Shown: positions 1 to 7,372 of the stretch, one piece after another
How the letters are laid out: the number at the start of each line of letters is the position of its first letter
Numbering within the stretch: the stretch's first letter is position 1
NCBI GenBank assembly: GCA_023415655.1
Contig: JAEZKD010000006.1
Location: 1-22,856 of the forward strand
DNA from: Bacillota bacterium
Lineage (GTDB): Bacteria; Bacillota; Clostridia; Lachnospirales; Lachnospiraceae
Direction: 5' to 3'
DNA: 22,856 bases
The notes under the pieces: model-generated
Database searches by the model: none
What the model was told of the DNA's origin: nothing
The model's input: only the letters and a program-made list of their open reading frames with translations
Program-made: the position numbers and the translations under genes

Positions 1-2
1 AT

Positions 3-476
3 ATTAAGTGCATTTTAGATCCAGTTTCTGTAGCAAAGGTAAGTAGAGTAAAACACCTACTATCCTATTTTCACACGATAAAGCCAAATCGTCAGGAAGC
101 AGAAGAGCTTTGTGGATTTGAGATAAAAACAATCGAAGATGTTAGAAAAGCAGGTAAATATTTCTTAGGACTTGGAATTAAGAACGTAATGATTAGTCTA
201 GACGCCGATGGAATGTACTATAATGATGGAACGCAGGAAGGAATCATTAAGTCGAAGGAGGTATCAGTAGTCAATGTAACTGGGGCTGGTGACTCTTGTG
301 TTGCGGGAATTGGCTATGGATATATGAATCAGTTCAATATCCAGGATACAGTTCGTTATGCAATTGCAATGTCTGTGATTACAATTGCACATGAAGAAAC
401 AATTCATCCAGGAATGTGTTGCGATTTAGTAAAAGAATATATATCAAAAATTAAATGGGAAGAAACCACTTTTTAA
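3..476 (+). CDS. psuK: PfkB-family carbohydrate kinase, probable pseudouridine kinase (5' truncated by window)
   Basis: The reading frame is open from base 3, so the N-terminus lies outside the window and about 157 C-terminal residues are present. The visible part has an ILDPVSVAK segment followed by a HTIKPNRQEAEELCG segment, and near the end the PfkB signature VTGAGDSCVAG, whose Asp is the catalytic base. The pairing of a DPVS..K stretch with TIKPNR.EAE is, from memory, characteristic of the PsuK branch. PsuK phosphorylates pseudouridine to pseudouridine 5'-phosphate, which PsuG then splits into uracil and ribose 5-phosphate. psuG, the usual partner, would have to lie upstream of base 1. 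Internal ATGs (for example at 189) are not starts, because the family fold needs the upstream residues. A strong terminator follows 36 bases after the stop. PfkB membership is secure; the pseudouridine assignment is likely but not proven, and a generic ribokinase-like sugar kinase is the alternative. Confidence 0.75.
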   Translation: MKCILDPVSVAKVSRVKHLLSYFHTIKPNRQEAEELCGFEIKTIEDVRKAGKYFLGLGIKNVMISLDADGMYYNDGTQEGIIKSKEVSVVNVTGAGDSCVAGIGYGYMNQFNIQDTVRYAIAMSVITIAHEETIHPGMCCDLVKEYISKIKWEETTF

Positions 477-512
477 TAGAAGAATGATGATTGTATATCA
501 TTAGATTCATAG

Positions 513-546
513 AAAACACTGTAATTATCTAATTACAGTGTTTTTT
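513..546 (+). terminator. Rho-independent terminator after the PfkB kinase
   Basis: A perfect inverted repeat pairs 513-526 with 531-544 across the four-base loop ATCT, and the stem runs into a T tract. It closes the kinase transcript. Confidence 0.85.
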
Positions 547-579
547 ACTGTTTTGTGACTTCCTTTTTTAACACTGACA

Positions 580-588
580 TGATATAGT
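580..588 (+). promoter_or_regulatory. Candidate extended -10 promoter element for the radical SAM gene
   Basis: TGATATAGT reads as an extended -10 (TG, one base, TATAGT). It lies about 55 bases upstream of the preferred ATG at 643. No good -35 is visible at 16-18 bases, so the call rests on the extended -10 alone. A transcript starting near 595 would include the alternative start at 616. Confidence 0.3.
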
Positions 589-642
589 GAAGGGACTACT
601 TAATGAAGTAAGTTAGTGATGTGTTCAAAGGAAATAATCAAA

Positions 643-1521
643 ATGAAAAAAAGATTCAAAAAAGTATATATAGAGATAACAAACCAGTGCAATCTTAGCT
701 GCAATTTTTGTCCGAAGACAACAAGACCAACCAAATATATTGGTGTTGAGGAATTTCAACACGTTCTTAAGCAGGTAAAACCTTTTACGGATCATATCTA
801 CCTACATCTAATGGGTGAACCACTCCTTCATCCAAAACTAAAAGAACTACTAGAGGAAGCAAGGAAAGCAGAGTTAAAGGTAAATGTAACGACCAATGGG
901 ACCCTGTTGCAACGACAAAAAGATGTTTTGCTTACAGCAAGTGCGTTACGACAAATTAATGTTTCCTTGCATAGCTTTGAGGCAAATGAAGCGAAGATGA
1001 CGTTGCAAGAATATGTACAGAGTACACTAGAATTCATCAAAGAGCTTTCGATGAAAACAAAGGTGATCAGTGCAATTAGATTATGGAACATGGACAGTGA
1101 AGAACTTTTAGGTGCCAATCAATTAAATCAAGATATTTTGCATATGATGGAGCATTACTTTCCACAGGAACAGCCTCTAGCTAAGCTTTTAATGGAAACT
1201 AAGAAAATCAAGTTAGCACAGCGTGTGTATCTAAATATGGCAGAAAAGTTTCAATGGCCAGAAGTTAGTAAGCTAGAGCATACGGAACCAGTCTTTTGTT
1301 ATGGGCTACGCGATCAAATTGGTATCCTTGTGGAAGGTACTGTGGTCCCTTGCTGTCTTGATAGTGAGGGTAATATTCCTTTAGGGAATATCTATGTAGA
1401 AGCATTCGAAGAAATCATACAAAGTGAACGCGCCCAAAATATCTATGATGGTTTTTCAAAACGTCAGGCAGTCGAAGAACTCTGTAAAAATTGTCATTAT
1501 GCAGTGCAGAGATTTTCTTAG
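643..1521 (+). CDS. Radical SAM protein with C-terminal SPASM-type cysteines
   Basis: A 292-residue protein. The radical SAM signature CxxxCxxC is at C16, C20 and C23 (CNLSCNFC), right after a first beta strand (KVYIEITNQ), and GEPLLHP matches the SAM-binding GE motif region. The last 70 residues hold C.., CC and CxxC cysteines (VPCCLDSEG, ELCKNC), as in SPASM domains that bind extra [4Fe-4S] clusters. Such proteins cleave S-adenosylmethionine to start radical chemistry, often on peptides or enzymes. No small peptide substrate gene lies next to it, so the substrate is unknown. I chose ATG 643 because AAGGA (628-632) sits 10 bases upstream and the domain begins at once. The frame also opens at GTG 616 and ATG 619, which would add up to nine residues behind a poorer ribosome binding site. 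It converges on the AraC gene with one base between the two stops. Confidence 0.85.
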   Translation: MKKRFKKVYIEITNQCNLSCNFCPKTTRPTKYIGVEEFQHVLKQVKPFTDHIYLHLMGEPLLHPKLKELLEEARKAELKVNVTTNGTLLQRQKDVLLTASALRQINVSLHSFEANEAKMTLQEYVQSTLEFIKELSMKTKVISAIRLWNMDSEELLGANQLNQDILHMMEHYFPQEQPLAKLLMETKKIKLAQRVYLNMAEKFQWPEVSKLEHTEPVFCYGLRDQIGILVEGTVVPCCLDSEGNIPLGNIYVEAFEEIIQSERAQNIYDGFSKRQAVEELCKNCHYAVQRFS

Positions 1522-1522
1522 A

Positions 1523-2365
1523 CTATAAAATACCTTTATATTTACGATATTTATTAGGGGAGATGCCATTTGCTTTGCGAAAGGCATCTCCAAAATAATT
1601 ACTGTCATTAAAGCCACAGCGAAACGCAATTTCGGTAATGCTTTGATTGGTGGTTAAAAGCAATTGACAAGCTTCCTTTAAACGAACACTAACAAGATAT
1701 TCCTTGAATCCAAAGCCAGTGACAGCTTTAAATCGTTTTGAGAAGTGCGATTTACTTAAATGAAACTTTTCTGCAACAGCCTCAAGTGATAGGTCCTTTG
1801 CATAATTGTAATAAATGTATTTGACAGCTTCCTGTATCATCTGATGGTTGGTATCTGGAAGGGAAAGTGCATTCAAATTCTTTTTTTGTAAACGAATTAA
1901 GAAAGAAATCAACTCACAAAAATAATTCTTAATCAATTCTTTGGACAAATCGTCCACACCATTCAACTCATATTGCATCTTTTGTAATAAATCCTCAACA
2001 AACGCTTGTCGACCTGTCGGGATAGCGATTACATGATTCGAGAAAAGAGAAGAAAGTTGTTCTTTTCCAAAGATATTGTAATATGGTGTAAGATAATCCT
2101 CCATAAAATATAGGTTGATTAATTCAACCGATGAAGGTTTGGCTTCATTTGGGAAGCCCTTATGTAATTCTCCCTGACCAATAAATACAAGGTATCCTCG
2201 TTCTAAATGATAGAGAGAATGGTTTATAGTCATGCTTCTAGTTCCGTAATAGACATATCCTATCTCGAAATACGGATGATAATGGGAGCATTGCTTGTTA
2301 TAATGAGCATCACGCTTAACGCGCTCAATCAAAAAATCCTGTGTACGATCAGACATTATATCCAT
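1523..2365 (-). CDS. AraC-family transcriptional regulator
   Basis: A 280-residue regulator. Residues about 25-75 form a cupin-like sensor (HYHPYFEIGYVYYG, then HLERGYLVFIGQGELHKG). Residues about 180-275 form the two helix-turn-helix units of AraC proteins: LSLEAVAEKFHLSKSHFSKRFK and ITEIAFRCGFNDSNYFGDAFRKANGISPNKYR, the latter close to the family signature. Such cupin/AraC proteins usually sense a sugar or small metabolite and activate a neighbouring operon. The start is ATG at 2365, because AAGGAG (complement of 2372-2377) lies seven bases upstream; the longer frame from a TTG at 2383 has no such site. It is divergent from the MATE gene with 164 bases between the starts, so regulation of that exporter is possible, though unproven. 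Confidence 0.9.
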   Translation of the reverse strand: MDIMSDRTQDFLIERVKRDAHYNKQCSHYHPYFEIGYVYYGTRSMTINHSLYHLERGYLVFIGQGELHKGFPNEAKPSSVELINLYFMEDYLTPYYNIFGKEQLSSLFSNHVIAIPTGRQAFVEDLLQKMQYELNGVDDLSKELIKNYFCELISFLIRLQKKNLNALSLPDTNHQMIQEAVKYIYYNYAKDLSLEAVAEKFHLSKSHFSKRFKAVTGFGFKEYLVSVRLKEACQLLLTTNQSITEIAFRCGFNDSNYFGDAFRKANGISPNKYRKYKGIL

Positions 2366-2394
2366 AATAGACTCCTTTACCAATTCATAATTCC

Positions 2395-2423
2395 ATCATA
2401 TCATAGTGTAGTAAGGAAAGCAA
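2395..2423 (-). promoter_or_regulatory. Promoter of the AraC-family gene
   Basis: On the minus strand TTGCTT (complement of 2418-2423) is 17 bases from TATGAT (complement of 2395-2400). A TG one base ahead of the -10 makes it an extended -10. Transcription would start about 22 bases before the chosen ATG at 2365. Confidence 0.5.
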
Positions 2424-2481
2424 GAAATCTGTATTTTAACAATCGAATAACGCATAATTGGTAGTTAATACAGTAAAAAGG

Positions 2482-2490
2482 TGCTATAGT
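2482..2490 (+). promoter_or_regulatory. Candidate extended -10 promoter for the MATE gene
   Basis: TGCTATAGT is an extended -10 element 39 bases upstream of the chosen ATG at 2530. A -35 at the right distance is not evident, so an activator such as the divergent AraC protein could be needed. That last point is inference. Confidence 0.3.
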
Positions 2491-2529
2491 TTCTCTATTA
2501 TAAAATAACGTATGATAGAGGGATATCGC

Positions 2530-3894
2530 ATGGCAAAAATAAATCATCGTGAACAGATTCTAAATGGTAATTTAGGGAAAGCAATCACTACTCTCACGAT
2601 ACCAATCGTAGCAAATAGTTTTATTCAAACGATGTACAATCTAACTGATACCTACTGGCTTGGAAAAATGGGAGAAGAAAATCAAGCTGCAATTACACTT
2701 GTATCTCCTGTTCAAAGCATCATTGTCAACTTTGGTTCAGGAATTGTAGCAGCAGGAGCAATCTTAATTTCTCAGTATCTTGGTGCTAAAAAGGATGAGG
2801 AGGCTAAAAAAATGGCTTCTCACATCTTTGTATGCTCCTTACTATTTTCATTTTTTTGTGCAGCAATTTGTTTTTTACTATCACCATCGATAGTGAGTTG
2901 GCTTGGTTCTGATCATACGGTAAAGGCACTTGGAACTACTTATTTGCAAATTGTAATACTTGATATGCCATTTTTATTTATGATTAATGTTTTTCAAGCG
3001 GTGAATCAATCGCAAGGGAATACCATACGTCCGATGATATTGAATTTGGTTGGAGTCACCTTGAATATGATTCTGGATCCAATATTTATGTTTGGATTTG
3101 AATGGGGCATCGCGGGTGCAGCTTTTGCAACCTTACTTTCAAAAGTTCCATGTGCAATCATTGCATTGACTTCTTTAAGGAATCGCCAAAACTCTATTTT
3201 CATTCATCTCAAAGGATTCCGATTTGATCCACATATGGTTTCATCGATTATTAAGGTTGGGATACCGACTGCAATCGGCAGTTCTACGATGCAATTTGGT
3301 TTTCTCTTAATGGGGAAGAGTGTTGTAAAATACGGTACCGTTGCTACTGCAGCATATGGAATTGGAAATCGAGTGAATTCATTAATCACCTTACCAACCA
3401 ATGCGATGGGCTCAGCAACAGCAACGATTGTCGGACTTAACATTGGAGCAAAGCAATATGATCGAGCGGAAAAGACATATAAACTATCTAGAAATACATC
3501 GGTGATTTTTCTATTACTAGGAGGGTTGATATTATCTAGAGATGTTATCTCATCTTCTTTTGTCGGAATATTTACGAGTAGTACAGAGGTGATTCAGCTA
3601 GCAGCTGAGTTCCTTGTAATCTTAGCACTGTACAGTTGGACCAATGGGGTTTATAATTCCACAGCAGGATTATTCCAAGGGTCTGGTCATACAATAATTA
3701 CGATGGCAGTGGATGCAACTAGGTTATGGGTATTCCGTTTTGCAACCTTATTCGTCTGCGAAAAGATTCTAGATATGGGGATTCAAAGTATCTGGTATTC
3801 GGTTGTGATAAGTAATGCGATATCTGCATTTATCTTATATTTCTTGTATCGACTAAATATTTGGAAAAAAGAGGCGATTAAACTTCAAAAATAA
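2530..3894 (+). CDS. MATE-family multidrug/sodium antiporter
   Basis: A 454-residue, very hydrophobic protein with about 12 membrane segments. The opening GKAITTLTIPIVANSFIQTMYNLTDTYWLG is the typical first helix of MATE exporters (DinF/NorM superfamily, MepA-like branch), and each half contains the related pattern of the internal duplication. The length matches the usual 440-470. These transporters expel cationic drugs or metabolites in exchange for Na+ or H+. I start it at ATG 2530 (MAKINHREQ) because AGAGGGA at 2517-2523 is six bases upstream; an in-frame ATG at 2512 would add six residues and lacks such a site. It is divergently oriented from an AraC-family regulator. The substrate cannot be read from the sequence. 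Confidence 0.92.
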   Translation: MAKINHREQILNGNLGKAITTLTIPIVANSFIQTMYNLTDTYWLGKMGEENQAAITLVSPVQSIIVNFGSGIVAAGAILISQYLGAKKDEEAKKMASHIFVCSLLFSFFCAAICFLLSPSIVSWLGSDHTVKALGTTYLQIVILDMPFLFMINVFQAVNQSQGNTIRPMILNLVGVTLNMILDPIFMFGFEWGIAGAAFATLLSKVPCAIIALTSLRNRQNSIFIHLKGFRFDPHMVSSIIKVGIPTAIGSSTMQFGFLLMGKSVVKYGTVATAAYGIGNRVNSLITLPTNAMGSATATIVGLNIGAKQYDRAEKTYKLSRNTSVIFLLLGGLILSRDVISSSFVGIFTSSTEVIQLAAEFLVILALYSWTNGVYNSTAGLFQGSGHTIITMAVDATRLWVFRFATLFVCEKILDMGIQSIWYSVVISNAISAFILYFLYRLNIWKKEAIKLQK

Positions 3895-3905
3895 CTGGTA
3901 TATTC

Positions 3906-3934
3906 TTGCATATCAGATGATTTTTGCTTATAAT
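3906..3934 (+). promoter_or_regulatory. Promoter of the zinc-ribbon membrane protein gene
   Basis: TTGCAT at 3906-3911 and TATAAT at 3929-3934 are 17 bases apart. Initiation near 3941 leaves a leader of about 92 bases before the ATG at 4033. Confidence 0.65.
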
Positions 3935-3940
3935 GTTTCT

Positions 3941-4032
3941 ATAGGGGGACCCCCCTGTGGAAGGACTGTCGTATAATTCGGACTTAGCACGCGACATCCT
4001 CTGGAAATTAATAAAAGAAAGAGGGATATCTT
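3941..4032 (+). other. Foldable 5' leader of the zinc-ribbon gene, class unknown
   Basis: The predicted leader starts with a GC-rich hairpin (AGGGG, loop GACC, CCCCT) in otherwise AT-rich DNA. It continues with a longer stem in which 3963-3971 pairs with 3992-3999 through eight base pairs with one bulged C. The stem encloses a 20-base loop. A purine-rich ribosome binding site (AGAGGGA) follows. I recognise no named riboswitch class and see no terminator in the leader, so any control would be at translation or stability. Confidence 0.4.
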
Positions 4033-4698
4033 ATGGTATGTAATAAGTGTGGAGCTCAGCTTCCAAATGATGCAGTATTTTGTAATAACTGCGGTGCCAA
4101 TGTAGCCTTATTAGCACAGCAAGCACAACCACAACCACAGATGCAGCAACAAGGACAACCACAGATGCAACAACAGTATCAACCACAGATGCAACAACAG
4201 TACCAACAACCAATGCAGTATCAGTACCAACAACCAATGAAACCACAGATCATTCAACCAAAAGCTAAAGTGGGAATTGATGTTGGAGTTGTAGCAGCAG
4301 CTATGTTTTTCTTGGGGATGTTAAATACCAATATTTTTGGTGTTGATATTTTATCCTTACTTCCAGTTATGCTTCTCGGTGCATATGTGTTATGGAAAGA
4401 ACAAGATAATTGGTTGCGTAAATGTGCGGTAAGAGCAATCGGTACTGTTATTATCTTTAGTGTACTTTCCATTCTAATCCGTGTTTTCTTTAACTTCTTT
4501 GATGTAATTGAAGTATTTACAAGTTGGAGAACAGTGCCAGGATTCTTCTATAAGTTAGAAGACATTCAGACAATTCTTCTTTATATTGTAAGAGGTGTAC
4601 AGAATGTAATGTTATTTGTTATGGCAATTCGTGCACTTGGCATGAAGACAACAAAGATGCCTATCGTGGATGGGATTATTCAAAAGCATATGAACTAA
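4033..4698 (+). CDS. Zinc-ribbon membrane protein with Q/P-rich octapeptide repeat linker
   Basis: A 221-residue protein of three parts. Residues 3-20 form a zinc ribbon with two CxxC knuckles (C3, C6, C17, C20), of the type found at the N-terminus of many clostridial membrane proteins. Residues about 34-73 are a glutamine/proline/methionine-rich linker built from eight-residue units (QPQMQQQG, QPQMQQQY twice, then QQPMQYQY). Residues about 82-199 hold four likely membrane helices (82-98, 103-121, 132-156, 178-199). The ribbon and linker probably lie in the cytoplasm. Function is unknown; similar proteins are usually labelled zinc-ribbon domain-containing protein. It has its own promoter and leader and is not clearly co-transcribed with its neighbours. 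ATG 4033 follows AGAGGGA at about six bases. Confidence 0.85.
   Translation: MVCNKCGAQLPNDAVFCNNCGANVALLAQQAQPQPQMQQQGQPQMQQQYQPQMQQQYQQPMQYQYQQPMKPQIIQPKAKVGIDVGVVAAAMFFLGMLNTNIFGVDILSLLPVMLLGAYVLWKEQDNWLRKCAVRAIGTVIIFSVLSILIRVFFNFFDVIEVFTSWRTVPGFFYKLEDIQTILLYIVRGVQNVMLFVMAIRALGMKTTKMPIVDGIIQKHMN
4132..4248 (+). repeat. In-frame 24-bp tandem repeat, about five units
   Basis: Units begin at 4132, 4156, 4180, 4204 and 4228. The second and third units differ at only one base, the first at a few, and the last two are degenerate. The period equals eight codons, so unit gain or loss keeps the reading frame and changes only linker length. Confidence 0.85.
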
Positions 4699-4791
4699 GA
4701 TACATAAATAATTAAAATGAAACATAAATAAACGATGATGAAAACACTCATTTTTCTTATTTCATGAGCTAGATTATTCTCTTATCTTGTG

Positions 4792-4797
4792 TATAAT
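4792..4797 (+). promoter_or_regulatory. Candidate -10 element upstream of the 70-residue protein gene
   Basis: A perfect TATAAT lies 56 bases upstream of the GTG at 4854. The -35 region (TAGATT at 16 bases) is poor. Confidence 0.3.
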
Positions 4798-4853
4798 AAG
4801 TATTAAGTGACTTGAGAAGTCCTAGATACTTAGTTATAGATTGGAGGAATTGC

Positions 4854-5066
4854 GTGAAGGTACATTTTACAGACGAACAAATAGCATTTCTAAAACGGAT
4901 AGGAATTCAATTCTCAGTTAAAGGTAAGCTAGATGAAGAGCATCTTGCAGAAATTGATATGGTGGTTACTGACTACTTGATCGAGAATGGGATTAATGAA
5001 GATGAGAGTGTGAATGAAGAAGGAAAGATGTGTGAAAAGATACTGGAATTAGTCAGTGAAGCTTAA
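4854..5066 (+). CDS. Small acidic protein of unknown function
   Basis: A 70-residue protein rich in Glu and Asp (a stretch ENGINEDESVNEEGK lies in its second half) with no cysteine pairs, membrane helix or signal peptide. The beginning, KVHFTDEQIAFLKRIGI, looks like a short helix-forming segment. I start it at GTG 4854 because GGAGG at 4843-4847 is six bases upstream; the longer frame from 4812 lacks a ribosome binding site. It is followed by a terminator 20 bases after the stop, so it is a short transcription unit of its own or shares the transcript of the zinc-ribbon gene. I do not recognise the family. Confidence 0.7.
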   Translation: MKVHFTDEQIAFLKRIGIQFSVKGKLDEEHLAEIDMVVTDYLIENGINEDESVNEEGKMCEKILELVSEA

Positions 5067-5086
5067 TTGCATATTAGTAATTCTTA

Positions 5087-5133
5087 GAAATCTCCCTCTT
5101 TTTCGTGTTTTTAAAGAGTGGAGATTTCTTTTC
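5087..5133 (+). terminator. Rho-independent terminator after the small acidic protein gene
   Basis: 5087-5095 pairs with 5120-5128 and 5096-5101 pairs with 5113-5118, with one bulged base, around an 11-base loop. Four T residues follow the stem. Confidence 0.75.
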
Positions 5134-5140
5134 TTGAATG

Positions 5141-5186
5141 AATGTAATCGATGTGGCAAAACTCTTTCTATGGGTGAGATTACATT
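5141..5186. repeat. Inverted repeat upstream of yqeY
   Basis: AATGTAATC at 5141-5149 is exactly complementary to GATTACATT at 5178-5186, with 28 bases between. It lies about 60 bases upstream of the yqeY start, just after a terminator, and may be an operator or a leader hairpin. No clear promoter was found in this gap. Confidence 0.35.
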
Positions 5187-5248
5187 TCAGCATATTAAGA
5201 TACTCTATTTAAAGATACCAATTAAAACTAAATAAAGGAGGACTACCA

Positions 5249-5686
5249 ATGAAATTTGAAACATTACAAAAAGATATGGTTACAGCAATGAAGGCACGTG
5301 ATAAGAGCAGAAAGGATAGTATTTCTTCTTTGATTTCTGCGATTAAGAAAGTTGCAATAGATGAAGGCAGTAGAGATGATATCACGGATGAACTTGTGGA
5401 CAAGGTGATTCTGAAGGAATTGAAGACGGTGAAGGAGCAGTTAGATACTTGCCCTGAACAACGTACGGATCTAAAAGAAGAGTATCAGCAAAGATATGAT
5501 GTCATTCAAGAGTATGCACCTAAATTGATGAGTGAAGAAGAAGTTAAGACCTTAATCACAAGTAATTTTGCTGATGTTGTAGCAACAAAGAACAAAGGCG
5601 AGATCATGAAGGTTGTAATGAAAGAATTAAAAGGGAAAGCAGATGGTAAAGTAATCAATCAAGTGGTTGCTGACCTTTGTAGATAA
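5249..5686 (+). CDS. yqeY: GatB/YqeY domain protein
   Basis: A 145-residue cytoplasmic protein, close to the usual length for YqeY. The family features are visible: MKARDKSRKDSISSLISAIKKVAID near the start, KELKTVKEQLD in the middle, and GEIMKVVMKELKGKADGKVINQVVADL at the end, which resembles the tRNA-binding tail domain of GatB, the amidotransferase subunit. Free-standing YqeY has no firmly established reaction. In many Firmicutes it lies near rpsU or dnaG; here it stands alone between two terminators. ATG 5249 follows AAGGAGG at an ideal distance. Confidence 0.92.
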   Translation: MKFETLQKDMVTAMKARDKSRKDSISSLISAIKKVAIDEGSRDDITDELVDKVILKELKTVKEQLDTCPEQRTDLKEEYQQRYDVIQEYAPKLMSEEEVKTLITSNFADVVATKNKGEIMKVVMKELKGKADGKVINQVVADLCR

Positions 5687-5710
5687 TAGATTGTAAATTA
5701 AGTTGATGAA

Positions 5711-5745
5711 AAGCAAGGCAAGATCATAATAGCCTTGTTTTTTTT
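5711..5745 (+). terminator. Rho-independent terminator after yqeY
   Basis: The stem pairs 5711-5719 with 5732-5740 around a 12-base loop (core CAAGGC/GCCTTG), and the T tract continues to 5745. Confidence 0.85.
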
Positions 5746-5752
5746 CGTCTTA

Positions 5753-5781
5753 TTGACACGTACACTTTAGTGTGATAACAT
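5753..5781 (+). promoter_or_regulatory. Promoter of the amino-acid ABC operon, with an inverted repeat in the spacer
   Basis: TTGACA at 5753-5758 is 17 bases from TAACAT at 5776-5781, and TGA ahead of the -10 gives an extended -10. The spacer holds ACACT-TT-AGTGT (5762-5773). This is a small inverted repeat exactly where a repressor could block polymerase. Confidence 0.65.
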
Positions 5782-5817
5782 GATAGCACAATAATATGGT
5801 AAAGGACGGGAGAAATT

Positions 5818-6690
5818 ATGAAAAAATTAGTGAAAGTATTATCCTTAGTTCTTGTTGCAACCTTTGGTTTGTCAGCGTGTGGAACGAAGGATACAAAAAC
5901 AACAGGAAGTGATACGTCAACTTCAACAGTTGCACCTGCACAAGAAAGTAATGTCAAGGACGGTGTGGATACGTCATTAGATTACATAAAAGAAAAAGGG
6001 AAATTAGTCTTTGGATTTGATGCATCGTTCCCACCAATGGGTTATACTGATGAGGATATGAATTATGTAGGATTTGATATTGATCTTGCTAAGGAAGTAT
6101 GTACTCGTATGGGAGTTGAATTAGTGCTTCAGCCAATTTCGTGGTCTGCAAAGGAACAGGAATTAAGCACTAAGAACATTGATTTAATCTGGAATGGACT
6201 AAGCTATAGTGAGGAACGTGCCAATACAATGACATTAAGCCAAGCATACATGGATAATAACCAAGTAGTTGTTGTATTAAAGGACAGTGAAATTCAAAAA
6301 GTTACAGATCTAGCTGGTAAGATTGTAGTAATCCAGAATGGTTCCACTGCTTCTGATGCTATGGAGGCTCACAAGGAAGTAACTGACACATTGAAAGAAT
6401 TAGTAAAAGTAGATGACAATGTCCAAGCAATGATGGATTTAAAGATCAAAGGTTCGGATGCAGTCGTAATGGATGAAGTAGTTGCTCTTTATTATATGGC
6501 TAAGGATCCAGAGACATATCGTGTCTTAGAGGAAGGATTAGCCAATGAGCATTATGTCATCGGATTTCGAAAAGGTGACGAAGCTTTGAAAAATGAGATT
6601 GAAAAGTACTTAAAAGAGATGAAAGAGGATGGTACTTTAGCACAAATCTGCACTACATGGTTTGGTAAAGACGTGAATACGATCCAATAG
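5818..6690 (+). CDS. Amino-acid ABC transporter, substrate-binding lipoprotein
   Basis: A 290-residue SBP_bac_3 family protein. It has a lipoprotein signal with lipobox LSAC, so C21 would be lipidated and anchor the protein outside the membrane. A Thr/Ser-rich tether follows to about residue 45. The domain starts with GKLVFGFDASFPPMGYTDEDMNYVGFDIDLAKEV, the standard opening of polar amino-acid receptors, and continues with DLIWNGLSYSEERANTM and the hinge region LAGKIVVIQNGSTASDAM. It captures an amino acid and delivers it to the permease encoded 15 bases downstream. The exact ligand (glutamine, cystine, arginine or other) cannot be read with confidence. ATG 5818 follows GGGAG and lies about 30 bases from the predicted transcription start. 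Confidence 0.92.
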   Translation: MKKLVKVLSLVLVATFGLSACGTKDTKTTGSDTSTSTVAPAQESNVKDGVDTSLDYIKEKGKLVFGFDASFPPMGYTDEDMNYVGFDIDLAKEVCTRMGVELVLQPISWSAKEQELSTKNIDLIWNGLSYSEERANTMTLSQAYMDNNQVVVVLKDSEIQKVTDLAGKIVVIQNGSTASDAMEAHKEVTDTLKELVKVDDNVQAMMDLKIKGSDAVVMDEVVALYYMAKDPETYRVLEEGLANEHYVIGFRKGDEALKNEIEKYLKEMKEDGTLAQICTTWFGKDVNTIQ

Positions 6691-6705
6691 TTTGATGGAG
6701 GAGTC

Positions 6706-7359
6706 ATGACACAAGAAGCAGTATGGAAATTATTTAATTTTATGCTCGAGGCCTCAGCAGTAACAGGTAAGTTGTTTTTCTTTACGTTACTCATTGGATT
6801 GCCACTAGGGTTGATTTTAGCCTTAGGAAGAATGTCAAGATGGGTTGTGATTAGTTTTCCAATTCGTATTTATCTGTTGATTATGCGAGGAACACCATTA
6901 ATTCTACAATTGTTCTTCTTTTATTTTGGTACTGCCTATATATTTAAAGTTAGAATCATGGAACGCTTTACAGCAGCAGTTGTAGCCATGGGATTAAATT
7001 ATGCAGCGTACTTTGCAGAAATCTACCGTTCAGGTATCCAATCAATGCCAAGAGGACAATATGAGGCGGCAACCGTACTCGGGTTTACAAAGCGGCAGAC
7101 ATTTCAAAAAATTATACTTCCACAGGTGATTAAGAGAATTTTGCCACCGATGGGGAATGAATTTATGACATTAGTAAAGGATACCGCATTGGTTAATTGC
7201 ATTGGTGTTGCTGAAATTTATCTAGTAGCCACCGATACGATGAGCTCGCAAAATTCCATAGTGCCTTTGATTATGGCAGGAGCATTCTATCTTGTAATGA
7301 ATTCGGTTGTCTCTCGTTGTATGAACATAGCTGAAAAGAAACTAGATTATTATCGATAA
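6706..7359 (+). CDS. Amino-acid ABC transporter permease
   Basis: A 217-residue HisM/GlnP-type permease with about five membrane helices. The family N-terminal region (KLFFFTLLIGLPLGLILALGRMS) and the LIMRGTPLILQLFFFYFG motif are present. The cytoplasmic coupling loop reads PRGQYEAATVLGFTKRQTFQKIILPQ, matching the EAA motif that contacts the ATPase. Only one permease gene is present, so the channel is probably a homodimer. GGAGG stands just before the ATG. It is spaced 15 bases from the receptor gene and 13 bases from the ATPase gene, indicating one operon. Confidence 0.93.
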   Translation: MTQEAVWKLFNFMLEASAVTGKLFFFTLLIGLPLGLILALGRMSRWVVISFPIRIYLLIMRGTPLILQLFFFYFGTAYIFKVRIMERFTAAVVAMGLNYAAYFAEIYRSGIQSMPRGQYEAATVLGFTKRQTFQKIILPQVIKRILPPMGNEFMTLVKDTALVNCIGVAEIYLVATDTMSSQNSIVPLIMAGAFYLVMNSVVSRCMNIAEKKLDYYR

Positions 7360-7372
7360 GGAGTGAGGGAAA

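Noticed and set aside
616..642. Nine-residue N-terminal extension of the radical SAM protein
   Set aside because: GTG 616 and ATG 619 have a weak ribosome binding site, and ATG 643 has AAGGA at a workable distance right before the conserved domain.
4031..4246. Minus-strand open frame with Val/Ser repeats
   Set aside because: It is the mirror of the Q/P-rich 24-bp tandem repeat in the zinc-ribbon gene; the repetitiveness alone keeps it open.
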